DNA from: Erwinia_E haradaeae_I
GTDB lineage: Bacteria > Pseudomonadota > Gammaproteobacteria > Enterobacterales > Enterobacteriaceae
DNA length: 64,000 bases
NCBI RefSeq assembly: GCF_900698925.1
Contig: NZ_LR217713.1
Location: 186,001-250,000 of the forward strand
Direction of reading: 5' to 3'
Part shown: positions 1 to 10,666 of the stretch, piece by piece
How positions within the stretch are numbered: the first letter of the stretch is position 1
Layout: every line of letters starts with the position of its first letter
Notes under the pieces: model-generated
The model's input: only the letters and a program-made list of their open reading frames with translations
Database searches by the model: none
Told to the model about the DNA's origin: nothing
Made by a program: the position numbers and the translations under genes

Positions 1-651
1 CCAATTTGGAAGAAAGAAAACGCTGCAAGTTATGCTGATTATCTGATTAAGACAAAACAAAAATGTCGTCATTCGGGGTTTCGTCTTATCTGGTCCGTTA
101 CCATTCCAATGGTTTCTAATCATCTTGATAAGCGTATCAAAAAATATTTACCCATAGTACATAAAGTCGCTCAACGATATGGGGTTTCTAAGTCTCTTAT
201 TTTAGCTGTCATGCAGATTGAATCTAGTTTTAATCAATATGCAGTCAGCGATGCGAATGCACTAGGGCTCATGCAGGTAATGCGGGAGACTGCTGGAATA
301 GATGTGTTTCGAATGCAGGGAAAATGGGGAAAACCTAGTCGTAGGTATCTCTTGGATCCAGAAAATAATATCGATACTGGAGTTGCTTATCTTTCGATAT
401 TACAAAGTAATTATTTATCTAATATTATCAATCCGATTTCACGGAGATATGCTGTGATTGCTGCGTATCATGGTGGGGCGGGTAGTGTTTTACGTGTATT
501 TTCTAGTGATAAAAATTCTGCTTTTCGTATTATTAATCAACTGTCTTCTTCGGAAGTTTATCACACACTAAGATATCAACATCCTGCTCCGGAGTCACGT
601 CGGTATTTATACAAAGTTAATGATGCACAAAAATATTACTATCGATACTAA
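1..651 (+). CDS. mltC: Membrane-bound lytic murein transglycosylase C (5' end outside window)
   Basis: Outer-membrane lytic transglycosylase that cleaves the MurNAc-GlcNAc bond of peptidoglycan to 1,6-anhydro products. The reading frame is open from base 1 without a stop, and the residues before the first internal ATG at 109 still match MltC (the NAASYADYLI stretch, then VTIPMVSNHLDKR), so the ATG at 109 is not the start. The visible 216 residues hold the whole SLT catalytic domain: the catalytic Glu lies in the motif MQIESSFN, followed by ALGLMQV, the AAYHGGAGSVLRVFS segment and the conserved C-terminal ESRRYLYKVN. The N-terminal lipoprotein part is outside the window. In E. coli it follows mutY-yggX; neither is seen here. 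Function is well supported; the left boundary is unknown. Confidence 0.93.
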   Translation, partial: PIWKKENAASYADYLIKTKQKCRHSGFRLIWSVTIPMVSNHLDKRIKKYLPIVHKVAQRYGVSKSLILAVMQIESSFNQYAVSDANALGLMQVMRETAGIDVFRMQGKWGKPSRRYLLDPENNIDTGVAYLSILQSNYLSNIINPISRRYAVIAAYHGGAGSVLRVFSSDKNSAFRIINQLSSSEVYHTLRYQHPAPESRRYLYKVNDAQKYYYRY

Positions 652-1597
652 TTAGAACTACTATATTTTATATATTGATTGTTTGAGTGATAAATCGGTA
701 TGTGATTTTTTTGGATCTTTCCATATTCAAAGGTTTTGATAGCAAAGGATGTGATCACAATATGCTGATCAGTCTTTAGAGATGAATGGCTAAATATGAA
801 TAAAAAATTATTTTTCAGTTATTTTTATACAATATCAGTTATTTTCATAGAATATATTAAAGCTAGTTTGGTGATTTTTTGCTCTTTTGAATATGAGGGT
901 CATATTGATTTAGTTTATTGATCTCAAAATATAGATTTATGAATAACATTAGTACATATGAATATTGAGTAGCTTTTTAAAAAAAATAAATACAATGTAT
1001 TGTTTATAGCTATGTTCTTTACGTCAGATGATAGGTTTTGGCATCATTGAAGTGATTATTTTATTAATTCTATAGTTCTTGATGTAATACATATATTTAT
1101 TAAATAGGCTTCTATTATATCTGTTTTATGTGGAGATGAAGCAGTATCGTTAAAACTTCTAATTAAATCATTAAATTTTTTTGTAATATTATAATTAATA
1201 TAATGTATATTATTAAGATAAAAAATGATCTAATATGGTTAGTTGTTAATATGAAGTATTCATTTACAAGACAAAACTGTACTTTCCATATGAGTTTCTT
1301 TATTAAGATATATAATACTTAAGTACAAATAATTTAAATTATATTTGATTTTTTATTTTTTTATTCATTGAATTGTGTATTGATCCTATAAATATTATTA
1401 ATGTAAAGGAGATTATTTTTATTTAAAAAATTTTTATAAAATTAATTTTTATACATCTTGTTTTTAAGATAAAAATATTATGTAAATTATAATATGGATA
1501 TGTAGTTATACTATAAATGTTAATTAAAATTATTTTAACAAAATACAGTAATTATTGTATTTGTTATATTGATGGTTTTAATTTTAAGTTCATCATG

Positions 1598-1736
1598 ACG
1601 TGAACAGAGAATTCCTGGTCTATTGTTAAATACAATATATGAGTATTTTTTACGTTTGAATTTTTTATAAAACCTATAAGATTGATTAGGTTAGATATAT
1701 AAATCACAAGAGATGAGAGAAAATATTGGCAATTAA
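1598..1736 (+). pseudogene. gloA: Probable remnant of gloA (glyoxalase I), C-terminal end
   Basis: In E. coli gloA lies directly upstream of rnt on the same strand. Here, in several frames, I read pieces resembling the GloA C terminus in the right order: VNRE (E. coli VTRE), IVK followed by spaced V and E matches, YKID (YKIE), and a final GN then stop at 1734-1736, about 80 bases before rnt. Stops and frame changes make it non-functional. The call rests on short matches plus gene order, so it is moderate at best. Confidence 0.45.
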
Positions 1737-1757
1737 GTTTCTATAGGTTTGTCACAA

Positions 1758-1785
1758 TTAGCCCTATAGTAAAAATTGTTATAAT
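1758..1785 (+). promoter_or_regulatory. Possible rnt promoter
   Basis: A perfect TATAAT at 1780-1785 lies 30 bases upstream of the rnt start, with TTAGCC (1758-1763) 16 bases before it as a weak -35. Such AT-rich matches are common in this DNA, so this is tentative. Confidence 0.3.
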
Positions 1786-1815
1786 GCATGCTAGTTTTTA
1801 AGAATGAGATATCCA

Positions 1816-2457
1816 ATGCATGATTTAAATGAGCTGAATACTTTAAACAGCCGTTTTCGTGGTTTTTATCCTGTAGTTATTGATATTGAGACTGCTGGGT
1901 TTGATCCTAGAACTAATGCGTTATTAGAGATTGCGGCAGTTACGCTAAAAATGGATAACCACGGTTGGCTAGGAAAAGATAAAACACTGCACTTTCACGT
2001 TAAACCTTTTCCTGGACTACTTCTTCATCCTGAAGCTCTAGCATTTAATGGTATTGACCCAGGTAATCCTTTACGTGGTGCGGTTTGCGAATCAGAAGCT
2101 TTACATGCAATTTTTCAATTGGTTCGTCAAGGGGTGCAAGTTAGTGGTTGTAATCGAGCAATTATGGTGGCGCATAATGCTACATTTGATTTAAATTTTA
2201 TGCAGGCTGCTGCTGAAAGGGCCAGTTTGAAACGAAATCCATTTCATCCTTTTGTTACATTTGATACTGCTGCTTTGAGTGGTTTGGTTTTAGGCCAAAC
2301 AGTATTATCCAAAGCATGTCTTACGGCAGGTATACCATTTGATAATACACAAGCGCACTCAGCATTATATGATACTATGCAGACTGCAGATCTGTTTTGT
2401 GAACTTGTAAATCGCTGGAAGCGCCTCGGTGGTTGGCCATTAGTTGATGGTGTATAA
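1816..2457 (+). CDS. rnt: Ribonuclease T
   Basis: 3'-5' exoribonuclease that trims the 3' ends of tRNA, 5S and 23S rRNA and takes part in end turnover of tRNA CCA. It belongs to the DEDDh exonuclease family: the first acidic pair is in VIDIETAGFD, the middle Asp in AHNATFD, and the His/Asp pair in AQAHSALYDT. Length is 213 residues against 215 in E. coli. An in-frame ATG exists at 1804, but starting at 1816 gives the same spacing to the conserved FRGFYPVVID block as E. coli and places a GAG about 7 bases upstream. A gloA remnant precedes it as in E. coli. With RNase E it is one of two RNases in the window. Confidence 0.95.
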   Translation: MHDLNELNTLNSRFRGFYPVVIDIETAGFDPRTNALLEIAAVTLKMDNHGWLGKDKTLHFHVKPFPGLLLHPEALAFNGIDPGNPLRGAVCESEALHAIFQLVRQGVQVSGCNRAIMVAHNATFDLNFMQAAAERASLKRNPFHPFVTFDTAALSGLVLGQTVLSKACLTAGIPFDNTQAHSALYDTMQTADLFCELVNRWKRLGGWPLVDGV

Positions 2458-3877
2458 CTTGTGCTAGGAATGACCCAGAAATTAATACAAGGAGAGAATT
2501 GAAGTATGTTTAAATAGAAATATATTATTTTTTAATATGGTTAATTGTTTTAAAATTTAATAGTCACTAACTAGGTTTCCGTAGATCACTGATTTGAAAC
2601 AATTAGAGCGTGTACATAGTCAAGTTTGTCGATATGTTATTTATGTATAGGAAGAAATAAATGTGTATTTTTTATGAATAAGAATATATATTTTGAATAT
2701 AAATAAGATTTTTTATCTTATGACAAACAAGATTCAATATGATTGAATGAATAGATTATTTGTAATTATGGAATTTGGTAAAAATTATTATTTTATTTAT
2801 GATGTTTTATTCGAGAGTTTGAATTGGTCTTGATATGTGTAGAGGGATTTTAAATAATAAATAATTTTTTATTATGATAACTTTTTTAAGATTATATATT
2901 TTGGATATGGAATTAATTTAGATATTCTGTGAATCTTAATAATATTCGCAGTATATTTCTATTTTATCATATGTGATTGATTTTGGTATAAATAGGAATA
3001 CTATGTTTTGATTTTTATATCAATTCATAAAACAATTATATGTGTTGATTTTTAATAAATATTTAGTATTTCTTATATACAGTTTACATTCTTCCAGAAG
3101 CGTGAGCAGTCTAGGATGAAAGAGTATTTTTAGGATACGTGTTATATAATATATTTCATGAGTGTAAGGTTTTTTTATAGATAAATATTCTATGCTGCTT
3201 GCGATCAGATAGCAAATTTTCTTTATGATTTGATCACATCTCTTTTTTTATATAATTTATTAACTAATGATAGTTAAAAATGATTCAATGTCTTACAATA
3301 TCTAATTATTTAAAGTTCTATAGTTAAAGATCAAATTTGTTATCTTAATAGCATGAAGAAACTATTTATATGATCCATATATAAGCATTTTCTATTGATG
3401 AATATAACATAGAGGATAAAATTCTTAATTTTTCACTAGAAAACATTAGGATGTTTCTTAATTTATGATGGAAATTTTATTAAATATATTGTGGTATCAC
3501 ATAAATGATGGTTATTTTCTCTCAAAAGGATGAAGTGATCAAAATATTGACTTTACGATCATATCATGCACGAAATTTTCGTAATTAATATAGAAAATAT
3601 GTTTTTGAAAAAAATATTTTCTATATTAATTCTTGATTTAACATATCTTTGTATCAAAATATTCACTACATTTTTCGTAAATATATTTAAAAAAATTAAC
3701 AATATAAATTGTTTTAATAAAAGACTCTCCATATGGGTTATACTATATTATAATTATTCATTATTATTGTTAAAATCACAAAATAAACCTACACACGAGA
3801 AATAAAAACTACATAATGAGAATGGTTTTAATCAAAATATTAACTTACTTGAATATGATAAGTTAAGATTAGTAAGA
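2458..3877. other. AT-rich spacer between rnt and ygdQ
   Basis: 1.4 kb with no gene I accept. A 79-codon open frame at 3566-3805 has the Ile/Lys/Phe/Asn make-up of random AT-rich DNA and no family resemblance. Slightly more GC-rich patches at about 2575-2640 and 3090-3135 may be gene residue, but I could not identify them. Confidence 0.6.
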
Positions 3878-4579
3878 TTACTTTTGGTGATAGGTAACAT
3901 GAAACAGCTTTAATAATCCACATACAGCTATCAAACAATAAATATAATTTTGTGAAATGTAAATATGAAAACCCTCTAATACCAATTTACAGCCAATTAA
4001 AAAAAGAAAAAAAAGTGCTAATATTTTTATTGATGGATAACGCTCAATGTAATGACTAATCAGTTCGGAACTGAACATCATGACTAATACTGAAATTATG
4101 ACTGATGCCATCATTATTATGAAATTATTAGATATACCAATTGCTGTAATAAGAGAATCTAAACTAAAAATAATATCTAAAAAAATAATTTGTATCATAG
4201 CTCCTAAAAAAGAACACATCTTTATTTTTTGTTCATTCTGAACGTCTTTTATACCCTTGTATAACTCTGTGCTTATATTACAAAGCAGGATGAGTCCACC
4301 ACACAGTAATATTAGATCATGAAGAGAAAACACATGATGTATAAAAGTAATATATGGTTCTTTTAGATGAGTGAGCCATGTTAGAGATGCGAGTAAAATT
4401 AACCTTATAACCATTGCACCAGATAAACCTAAAAATCGGGCAATATGTTGCTGATGTATAGGCAATTTACCTACTATTAGTAATAGAAAGACAATATTAT
4501 CAATACCAAGAACAATTTCTAGAATTGTTAGTGTACTTAAGGTTAACCAATTTTCTAAATTAGAAATCCATTCATACAT
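3878..4579 (-). CDS. ygdQ: TerC-family integral membrane protein (YgdQ-like)
   Basis: Polytopic inner-membrane protein of the TerC/Alx/YgdQ/YoaE family. Some members export Mn2+ at sites of membrane protein assembly; the role of YgdQ itself is poorly defined. It has 233 residues (E. coli YgdQ 237) and about seven hydrophobic segments. The two family signature motifs with membrane-embedded acidic residues are present: EIVLGIDNIVFL near residue 21 and DIIFSLDSLITA near residue 135. Length and the absence of a C-terminal CBS/CorC part argue for YgdQ rather than YoaE or Alx. A mutH remnant just upstream on the same strand matches the E. coli order mutH-ygdQ. It is the only intact membrane transport-like protein in the window. 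Confidence 0.85.
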   Translation of the reverse strand: MYEWISNLENWLTLSTLTILEIVLGIDNIVFLLLIVGKLPIHQQHIARFLGLSGAMVIRLILLASLTWLTHLKEPYITFIHHVFSLHDLILLCGGLILLCNISTELYKGIKDVQNEQKIKMCSFLGAMIQIIFLDIIFSLDSLITAIGISNNFIIMMASVIISVLVMMFSSELISHYIERYPSIKILALFFLFLIGCKLVLEGFHIYISQNYIYCLIAVCGLLKLFHVTYHQK

Positions 4580-4711
4580 TGTTTCATAATACCTTTAATG
4601 TAGTAATGATAATAAATCAAAAAAAATACATAAATAAAAATTTAATCTTAATTTATTCTATCATTATAGTAGAAATCATATAAACTTCGTATAAATTTTA
4701 AAGAAAATAAC

Positions 4712-4803
4712 TAATAGCTTATAACGCTAGACAAGGGAGCTTATTTCAATGCGACATAACATGAATACTTGTGTTACTATTTGTAATAACAATGATTTTG
4801 AAA
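4712..4803 (-). pseudogene. mutH: Probable remnant of mutH, C-terminal end
   Basis: On the minus strand just upstream of ygdQ, one frame reads VFMLCRIEISSLV, a stop, then RYKL. E. coli MutH ends GFYLKKNFTSALLARHFL; with no gap, F, L, S, L, R and the final L coincide and several others are conservative. MutH is the strand-discrimination endonuclease of mismatch repair and precedes ygdQ in E. coli. The in-frame stop and loss of the rest make it non-functional. Based on position plus a short alignment. Confidence 0.5.
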
Positions 4804-7011
4804 GCAAGTCACTACGTTATACATTCTGTTTAAGAATAAACTACGAGAATTTCATGCATAATATTATGTTAAAATAAATTTTTTATCACACTCTTTTCCT
4901 GAGAAAAACCAATATATATACGATTCCGCAATGTTTTTAATGACAACTCTTTATTTAATTAGGTAATATTTTGGCGCTATCGATCGAAAAATAAAGTAGG
5001 TAATCTTGATTTTTTTATATAAATAAATAGAACGTTCTTAATTATAGATTATATAAATAGTTTATGTATCATATCCAGATGAGGAATCTTATCTTTAAGT
5101 ATAGAATAATTAAATAATTGGATATATTTATTAACTTAATTATTTTTTAATTTTTTTCATGTAATACATTATATTAAATACTCTATAATTCGATTATAGG
5201 CTAAATATTATTTTTTACAATTAAACAAAATATGTTATATTAGATTTATTTTAATGTATTTATTTATAGTTTTAATATTTAGATTCTTTAGTACTATGAA
5301 TTGGATTTGTCAATAAACTGAATTTTTTTCACATTAAATAAATCTAATGTAAGTTTATAAAAATACAAATTAGTATAATCTATATTTATTTAGTTTTATA
5401 TAATAGAATTATGTATCAGTTTATTTTTAATATTTTGAAAACATGTGTATTATGTTTATAATAAGAGATAAATTCAATAGTTTCGATTGATTGTCTACAG
5501 ATATATAGATAATAGTTTAGGTTATTGTTGTCTAGATGAGTGAGATAAGTTAATTTTTTAAATTAAAGTTCATATATGATATTTGATGACATCATATTAA
5601 TTATGATTGATGGATAGAAGAATCCTTTGAGTAGAAATAAAAAGTATTTTTAGGATGGTGCTAATTAGTTATCAATTTTGATATTATGGATTTAGGGTTA
5701 ATGATATTTAATTTTTTAATATTTTTCTAATAAATAGTGTTTATGTATAGAGTTTTCTAACTAAATAGAATCATTCAGATTAAACGTGTTCTTTAAAGCC
5801 AGGTCGTCATATATTTTATTGTAAATTAAGTGAGAGTGCGCAGGTATTATCCTTGCATTACTGGATGAATAGGTATGTTTGCAGTGTTTTGTAATGTACA
5901 AATGAATATGTTCTTAGTTCTTCCTAATCCTATATATATGGATTAGTAATATCTTATTGATTGTTTTAATGGAAATCTTTCAATAATGATCTGGTCTATT
6001 ATGGGTTATTTATGAGCTAACAGTAAATTAATTGTTAGATATAGTCTAGATTATTAGATCATATTTTTATCAGATATCAGTGAATTACAAGATAGGAAGC
6101 AGTTGTTGTTGCGAAGAGATTCTATTCGCTATGTAAATAGCAAATATATATTTAATTTTTTATATATGAAGATTTTTCTTTTATTCTGATATTTATCATA
6201 GAAATTTTGTTCTAAAATTAGAATTTATTTTTTTTAAAAAAACAGAGTTGTAGTAATGTGATTTTTATACATTGCACTTTTACATCCATACATAAAAATG
6301 AATAATATTTTTTATTAATTTATTTTTAAGATGCAGTGTATATCATAGATTTTTATACTTTAATTGATATGATATGAATCAGATCAATGTGAGTTAATAG
6401 TAATAACTAATCTATAGTGATATAGATATCTTTAATAATTATATTATTACAAATTTAACATTTAAGTATATTCTATTGAGTTAGATTTATTAAAATATAT
6501 TGATTTAGATTAATAATATTATAACTTACATAAGATTCATTACCCATCTAGCGAAAAGATTTGAACAAGTTAATTAAGACGTAATAATATATATTATTTA
6601 TTTTATTTTACATTTTATGCATGATCTTCATGTGGTTGTTGAACGTTGTGTTTTTATTGATCAAATAAATAGATTTAATAGTAATTATAATTAGATATAG
6701 ATAATCTATGTTTGAAGTATAAATATAGTTTTTTATTTTTTCAAACATGTAATTAAATATAAAATTTAATATATATGTATTTATATTGACTATATCAGTG
6801 TTTTTATATTTGTATATTACAAGAAGAGATACTGTATATTGTTAGTATTAAATAGTTATTTTTTAATTTTTAATATATTAGAAATTCCATTATAAATAAA
6901 ATATGATTCAGACATTCGACATATGTGTGTATATTTATCAAATATATATTTTGTGTGTAATGGTTTATATATAATTAAGTTGTAATCAGTAAAAGTGTAA
7001 ATTTTATTGAT

Positions 7012-7055
7012 GTTAATATTAAATTATATATCTGTTAATATTAGATTATATATCT
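7012..7055. repeat. 22-bp direct tandem duplication
   Basis: Two adjacent copies of a 22-bp unit (7012-7033 and 7034-7055) differ at one base (A/G). No gene is affected; probably replication slippage in neutral DNA. Confidence 0.85.
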
Positions 7056-7695
7056 AAGTTAATAATTAAATAGTTATAGATAATAAAACTATTTAATAAA
7101 ATATGCATGCATTTCTGCTTTATAAAGTCTCTAATATTCATTAGAGATTGGTTGGATTTATATATTGGATTTTATCATTAATAGTTTATACTATATGTCT
7201 TATGGAGTGATATCAAAATTTGATAATGTTTGTAAAATACATACACGATCTCGTAGAGAGATATAATTTAATTTTTTATTTACAGTTTTAAAATAAATAA
7301 AGAATAAATTTTTCATACAATCCGAATAAGAAACTATACATTTGAATAAAAAATCATAAATAAATAGTATCGCGAGATACTACAAAATAATTGTAATTAT
7401 ATTAGATTTGAATATCTATATTCATTTTAATTCATTAGAGTTCGTTAAGTCGGTATAGGAAATATAAATGATCTATGTTGGTATATATTTTACTTTCTTT
7501 CGAAATATAGTAATCATAGGTTTAATGTGAATAATGCCATCATGTTTAATAGAATAGCTCCGACATAATAGATTTTTTATTGTATGTAATTAATAAGAGA
7601 ATATAATATTACAGTTAAATTAATTCATTGTTGTTTCTATTGAGGAAACATGGTGGTTCTTGTTTGTTCTATCGTCAATTGCTACAGGTACTTGT

Positions 7696-8415
7696 ATGAA
7701 AATTAGTTCTAGTTTATTACAGGGTCAACAGCAGAAAGTGTATAGGAGAAAAATTCTTAGTTTTGTACATCGTCGAGGCCATTTTACTAAAGGTCAAAAG
7801 AGAGCATTGGAGGAATTTTGGCCAGAAATAGGCGTTGAGTATCAAAAGGATATCATTAACTTTACCAATGTATTTAATCGTACAGCACCAGTGATTGTAG
7901 AGATTGGATTTGGGATGGGGTCTTCTTTAGTAGCTATGGCTTCTGATAATCCACAGTATAACTTCCTGGGTATTGAAGTGTATAAACCAGGTGTAGGTTC
8001 TTGCTTATCAATGGTTCAGTCTCTTGGAATTCAGAATATTCGTGTAATATGTCATGACGCAGTAGAAGTTATGGAATCTATGATTCCACTAGGTTCACTA
8101 TATGTAGTACAAATTTTTTTTCCAGATCCATGGTATAAGGTGCGTCACAATAAACGTCGCCTTGTACAAAGTTCATTTGCTAAGCTAGTTCTTTCTAGGT
8201 TAGAATTAAACGGTATTTTTCATTTTGCTACAGATTGGAAAGCTTATGCTGAATATGTATTAAAGGTTATACACAGTATTCAGGGTTATCAAAATCAATC
8301 CAGTAATGGTCAATGGATTATGCGTCCAGAATCAAGACCAATCACAAAATTTGAGAAAAGAGGTCAGCAATTAGGTCATGGTACATGGGATTTGATGTTT
8401 AAGAAAATAAAATAA
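7696..8415 (+). CDS. trmB: tRNA (guanine-N7)-methyltransferase
   Basis: SAM-dependent enzyme making m7G46 in the variable loop of tRNAs. Class I methyltransferase fold: SAM-binding EIGFGMGSSLVAMA near residue 70, the catalytic/tRNA segment FFPDPWYKVRHNKRR near residue 150, and the C-terminal RPITKFEKRG. The start at 7696 gives exactly 239 residues, the E. coli length, with an AGG 7 bases upstream; the longer frame from 7660 adds 12 unconserved residues and is rejected. In E. coli trmB is divergent from mutY; here it stands alone between long spacers, with no trace of mutY that I could see. Confidence 0.95.
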   Translation: MKISSSLLQGQQQKVYRRKILSFVHRRGHFTKGQKRALEEFWPEIGVEYQKDIINFTNVFNRTAPVIVEIGFGMGSSLVAMASDNPQYNFLGIEVYKPGVGSCLSMVQSLGIQNIRVICHDAVEVMESMIPLGSLYVVQIFFPDPWYKVRHNKRRLVQSSFAKLVLSRLELNGIFHFATDWKAYAEYVLKVIHSIQGYQNQSSNGQWIMRPESRPITKFEKRGQQLGHGTWDLMFKKIK

Positions 8416-8719
8416 AATTATCGTATTTCTGATTTATATAAGATATTTTGAGCCTTATTAGCATAAGATTTGATATAAATACTAGTTAATATTGGTTGAT
8501 TGATTGTAGGTTATTTTGGTTTTCATTTTTTCTAAAATGATTTTCATTAAATAAGAACATTACTATTCATATGATCTATGTTATATTGTAATTTTAAATT
8601 TATATCTATCTTGTTTTGTATTATTATATTCTAATACTAGAAGGTATTGAGATAAGTTTAAAATATCAAAATAATTATAACATAAACATCTCTATTGTAC
8701 AATTAATTAAGGATTCTGC
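8416..8719. other. thrS leader region
   Basis: 304 bases between trmB and thrS. E. coli thrS has a tRNA-like operator here for autogenous repression; I see no convincing equivalent, only AT-rich DNA and an AAGGA Shine-Dalgarno before the start. Confidence 0.5.
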
Positions 8720-10645
8720 ATGCCCTTTATTACCCTCTCTGATGGTAGCAAGAGGTTATTTAACCAGCCTATTAGTGTGATGGACATTGCTAAAGATATT
8801 TCTCCTGAAATAGCAAAAGTCTGTGTTGCTGGGTATGTAAATAATGAGATAGTCGATTCATGTGAGCAAATTTCATCAGATGCATCGGTGATCATAATTA
8901 CTTCAGAAGACAAAATAGGTATAGATATCATCCGTCATTCATGTGCTCATCTTTTAGGTCATGCAATTAAACAACTTTGGCCACTAACTAAAATGGCAAT
9001 TGGTCCGGTTATTGATAATGGTTTTTATTATGATATTGATCTTGAACACAAATTAACTAAGGATGATATAGAATTACTTGAACAACGTATGCACTATTTA
9101 GCCAATACCAATTATAATGTATATAAGAGGACGGTGAGCTGGAAAGAAGCTCGTGATATTTTTATTTCACGTGGTGAAATATATAAAATAGCTATTTTAG
9201 ATGAAGACATTAATCCTGATATGCATCTGAGTCTTTATTACCATCAGGAATATATTGATATGTGCCGTGGTCCACATGTACCCAATATGCAATTTTGCCA
9301 TCATTTTAAGCTTCATAAAATCTCTGGCGCTTACTGGCGTGGTAAGCAAAACAATAAGATGTTACAGCGCATTTATGGTACCGCGTGGCCCAACGAGAAC
9401 CAACTGTTGTCTTATTTATGTAATTTAAAAAAAGCAGAAAAACGTGATCATCGTCACATTAGTAAACAGCTTGATTTATATCATATGCAGGAAGAGGCTC
9501 CTGGTATGGTTTTTTGGCATAATCATGGATGGAGTGTTTTCCGTGAGTTAGAAACTTTTGTTCGTAACAGGCTTCGGGTATATAATTATCAGGAGGTAAA
9601 AGGTCCATTGATGATGGACCGTAGTCTGTGGAACCGTACTGGTCACTGGGATAATTACAAAGAGGCGATATTTGTTACATCGTCTGAAAATCGTGAATTG
9701 TGTATTAAACCAATGAATTGTCCAGGACATATTCTTATATTTAATCAGGGCTTAAAATCTTACCGAGATCTTCCTTTGCGTATGGCTGAATTTGGTAGTT
9801 GTCATCGTAATGAATTGTCCGGTTCATTGCATGGCTTAATGCGTGTGCGTAATTTTACCCAGGATGACGCTCACATTTTTTGTACACAAGACCAGGTCCT
9901 TAATGAGTTAAATAATTGTATTCATATGCTATATGATATGTATAGTACTTTTGGTTTTCAAAAAATTTTAGTCAAGCTCTCTACGCGCCCTTTAAAACTT
10001 ATGGTTAATGATTCGCTGTGGGATCGAGCAGAATCTGATTTGGTTACTTCATTGAAAACTAATAATATTCCTTTTGAATACCAGCCGGGTGAAGCTGCTT
10101 TTTATGGTCCGAAAATTGAATTTACTTTATATGATTGTCTTGATAGGGCTTGGCAATGTGGTACAATACAATTAGATTTTATATTACCTTCCCGTTTAAA
10201 TGCATTTTATATTGACAGAGATAATCAACGTCAGGTCCCAGTGATGATTCATCGTGCTATATTAGGGTCAATGGAGCGTTTTATTGGAATATTAATAGAA
10301 GAATATGCGGGATGTTTTCCTACTTGGCTAGCTCCATTACAAGTAGTAGTAATGAATGTAACTAAGATGCAATTTAAATATGTTGCAGAATTAGTCCAGA
10401 CGTTGCAGAATGCAGGAATTCGTGTTCAATCAGATTTAAGAAATGAAAAGATTGGATTGAAAATTCGTGAACATACTTTACGCCATGTGCCCTATCTATT
10501 AGTTTGTGGTGATAGAGAGATGAAACAGGGTGCAGTATCTGTTCGAAAGCGAGATGGTAAAGATTTAGGATTTCTAAATTTATCTGAGTGGTTGGTAAGA
10601 TTACAAGATGAAATATTCAATCGTAATTTACGATTAATGGATTAA
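8720..10645 (+). CDS. thrS: Threonyl-tRNA synthetase
   Basis: Class II aminoacyl-tRNA synthetase charging tRNA-Thr. 641 residues (E. coli 642). Domains in order: N-terminal TGS-like domain (about 1-60), editing domain with HSCAHLLGHA near residue 75 and the MCRGPHVPN cysteine region near 180, catalytic core, and C-terminal anticodon-binding domain (about 535-641). The three zinc ligands that recognise threonine are kept: Cys in MNCPGH, His in DDAHIFC and His in VMIHRAILGS. Editing residues are intact, so mischarged Ser-tRNA is probably still cleared. First gene of the block thrS-infC-rpmI-rplT, ordered as in E. coli. Confidence 0.97.
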   Translation: MPFITLSDGSKRLFNQPISVMDIAKDISPEIAKVCVAGYVNNEIVDSCEQISSDASVIIITSEDKIGIDIIRHSCAHLLGHAIKQLWPLTKMAIGPVIDNGFYYDIDLEHKLTKDDIELLEQRMHYLANTNYNVYKRTVSWKEARDIFISRGEIYKIAILDEDINPDMHLSLYYHQEYIDMCRGPHVPNMQFCHHFKLHKISGAYWRGKQNNKMLQRIYGTAWPNENQLLSYLCNLKKAEKRDHRHISKQLDLYHMQEEAPGMVFWHNHGWSVFRELETFVRNRLRVYNYQEVKGPLMMDRSLWNRTGHWDNYKEAIFVTSSENRELCIKPMNCPGHILIFNQGLKSYRDLPLRMAEFGSCHRNELSGSLHGLMRVRNFTQDDAHIFCTQDQVLNELNNCIHMLYDMYSTFGFQKILVKLSTRPLKLMVNDSLWDRAESDLVTSLKTNNIPFEYQPGEAAFYGPKIEFTLYDCLDRAWQCGTIQLDFILPSRLNAFYIDRDNQRQVPVMIHRAILGSMERFIGILIEEYAGCFPTWLAPLQVVVMNVTKMQFKYVAELVQTLQNAGIRVQSDLRNEKIGLKIREHTLRHVPYLLVCGDREMKQGAVSVRKRDGKDLGFLNLSEWLVRLQDEIFNRNLRLMD

Positions 10646-10650
10646 TATCT

Positions 10651-10666
10651 GGAGGAGTAAAGTATT
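10651..10666 (+). promoter_or_regulatory. Strong Shine-Dalgarno and AUU initiation codon of infC
   Basis: GGAGGAG at 10651-10657 is followed after 6 bases by ATT at 10664-10666. In E. coli infC uses the same rare AUU start, through which IF3 represses its own synthesis by rejecting non-canonical starts. The next codons (KVGKRVQ) match the IF3 N terminus, so this is the true start although the first in-frame ATG is at 10778. Confidence 0.9.

Larger units (their letters stand above)
652..1815. other. AT-rich spacer between mltC and rnt
   Basis: No intact gene in 1.16 kb. The right end (about 1598-1736) holds a probable gloA remnant and the last 60 bases a possible rnt promoter. Nothing recognisable in 652-1590. 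Confidence 0.7.
4580..7695. other. 3.1 kb AT-rich spacer
   Basis: No intact gene. It holds a probable mutH remnant (4712-4803), a 22-bp tandem duplication (7012-7055), and a more GC-rich patch at about 5785-5885 with a 36-codon open frame that looks like gene residue but was not identified. The rest shows no recognisable structure. Confidence 0.6.

Noticed and set aside
3566..3805. 79-codon open frame on the plus strand
   Set aside because: Ile/Phe/Lys/Asn-rich sequence as expected from random AT-rich DNA, no family match, no good ribosome site.
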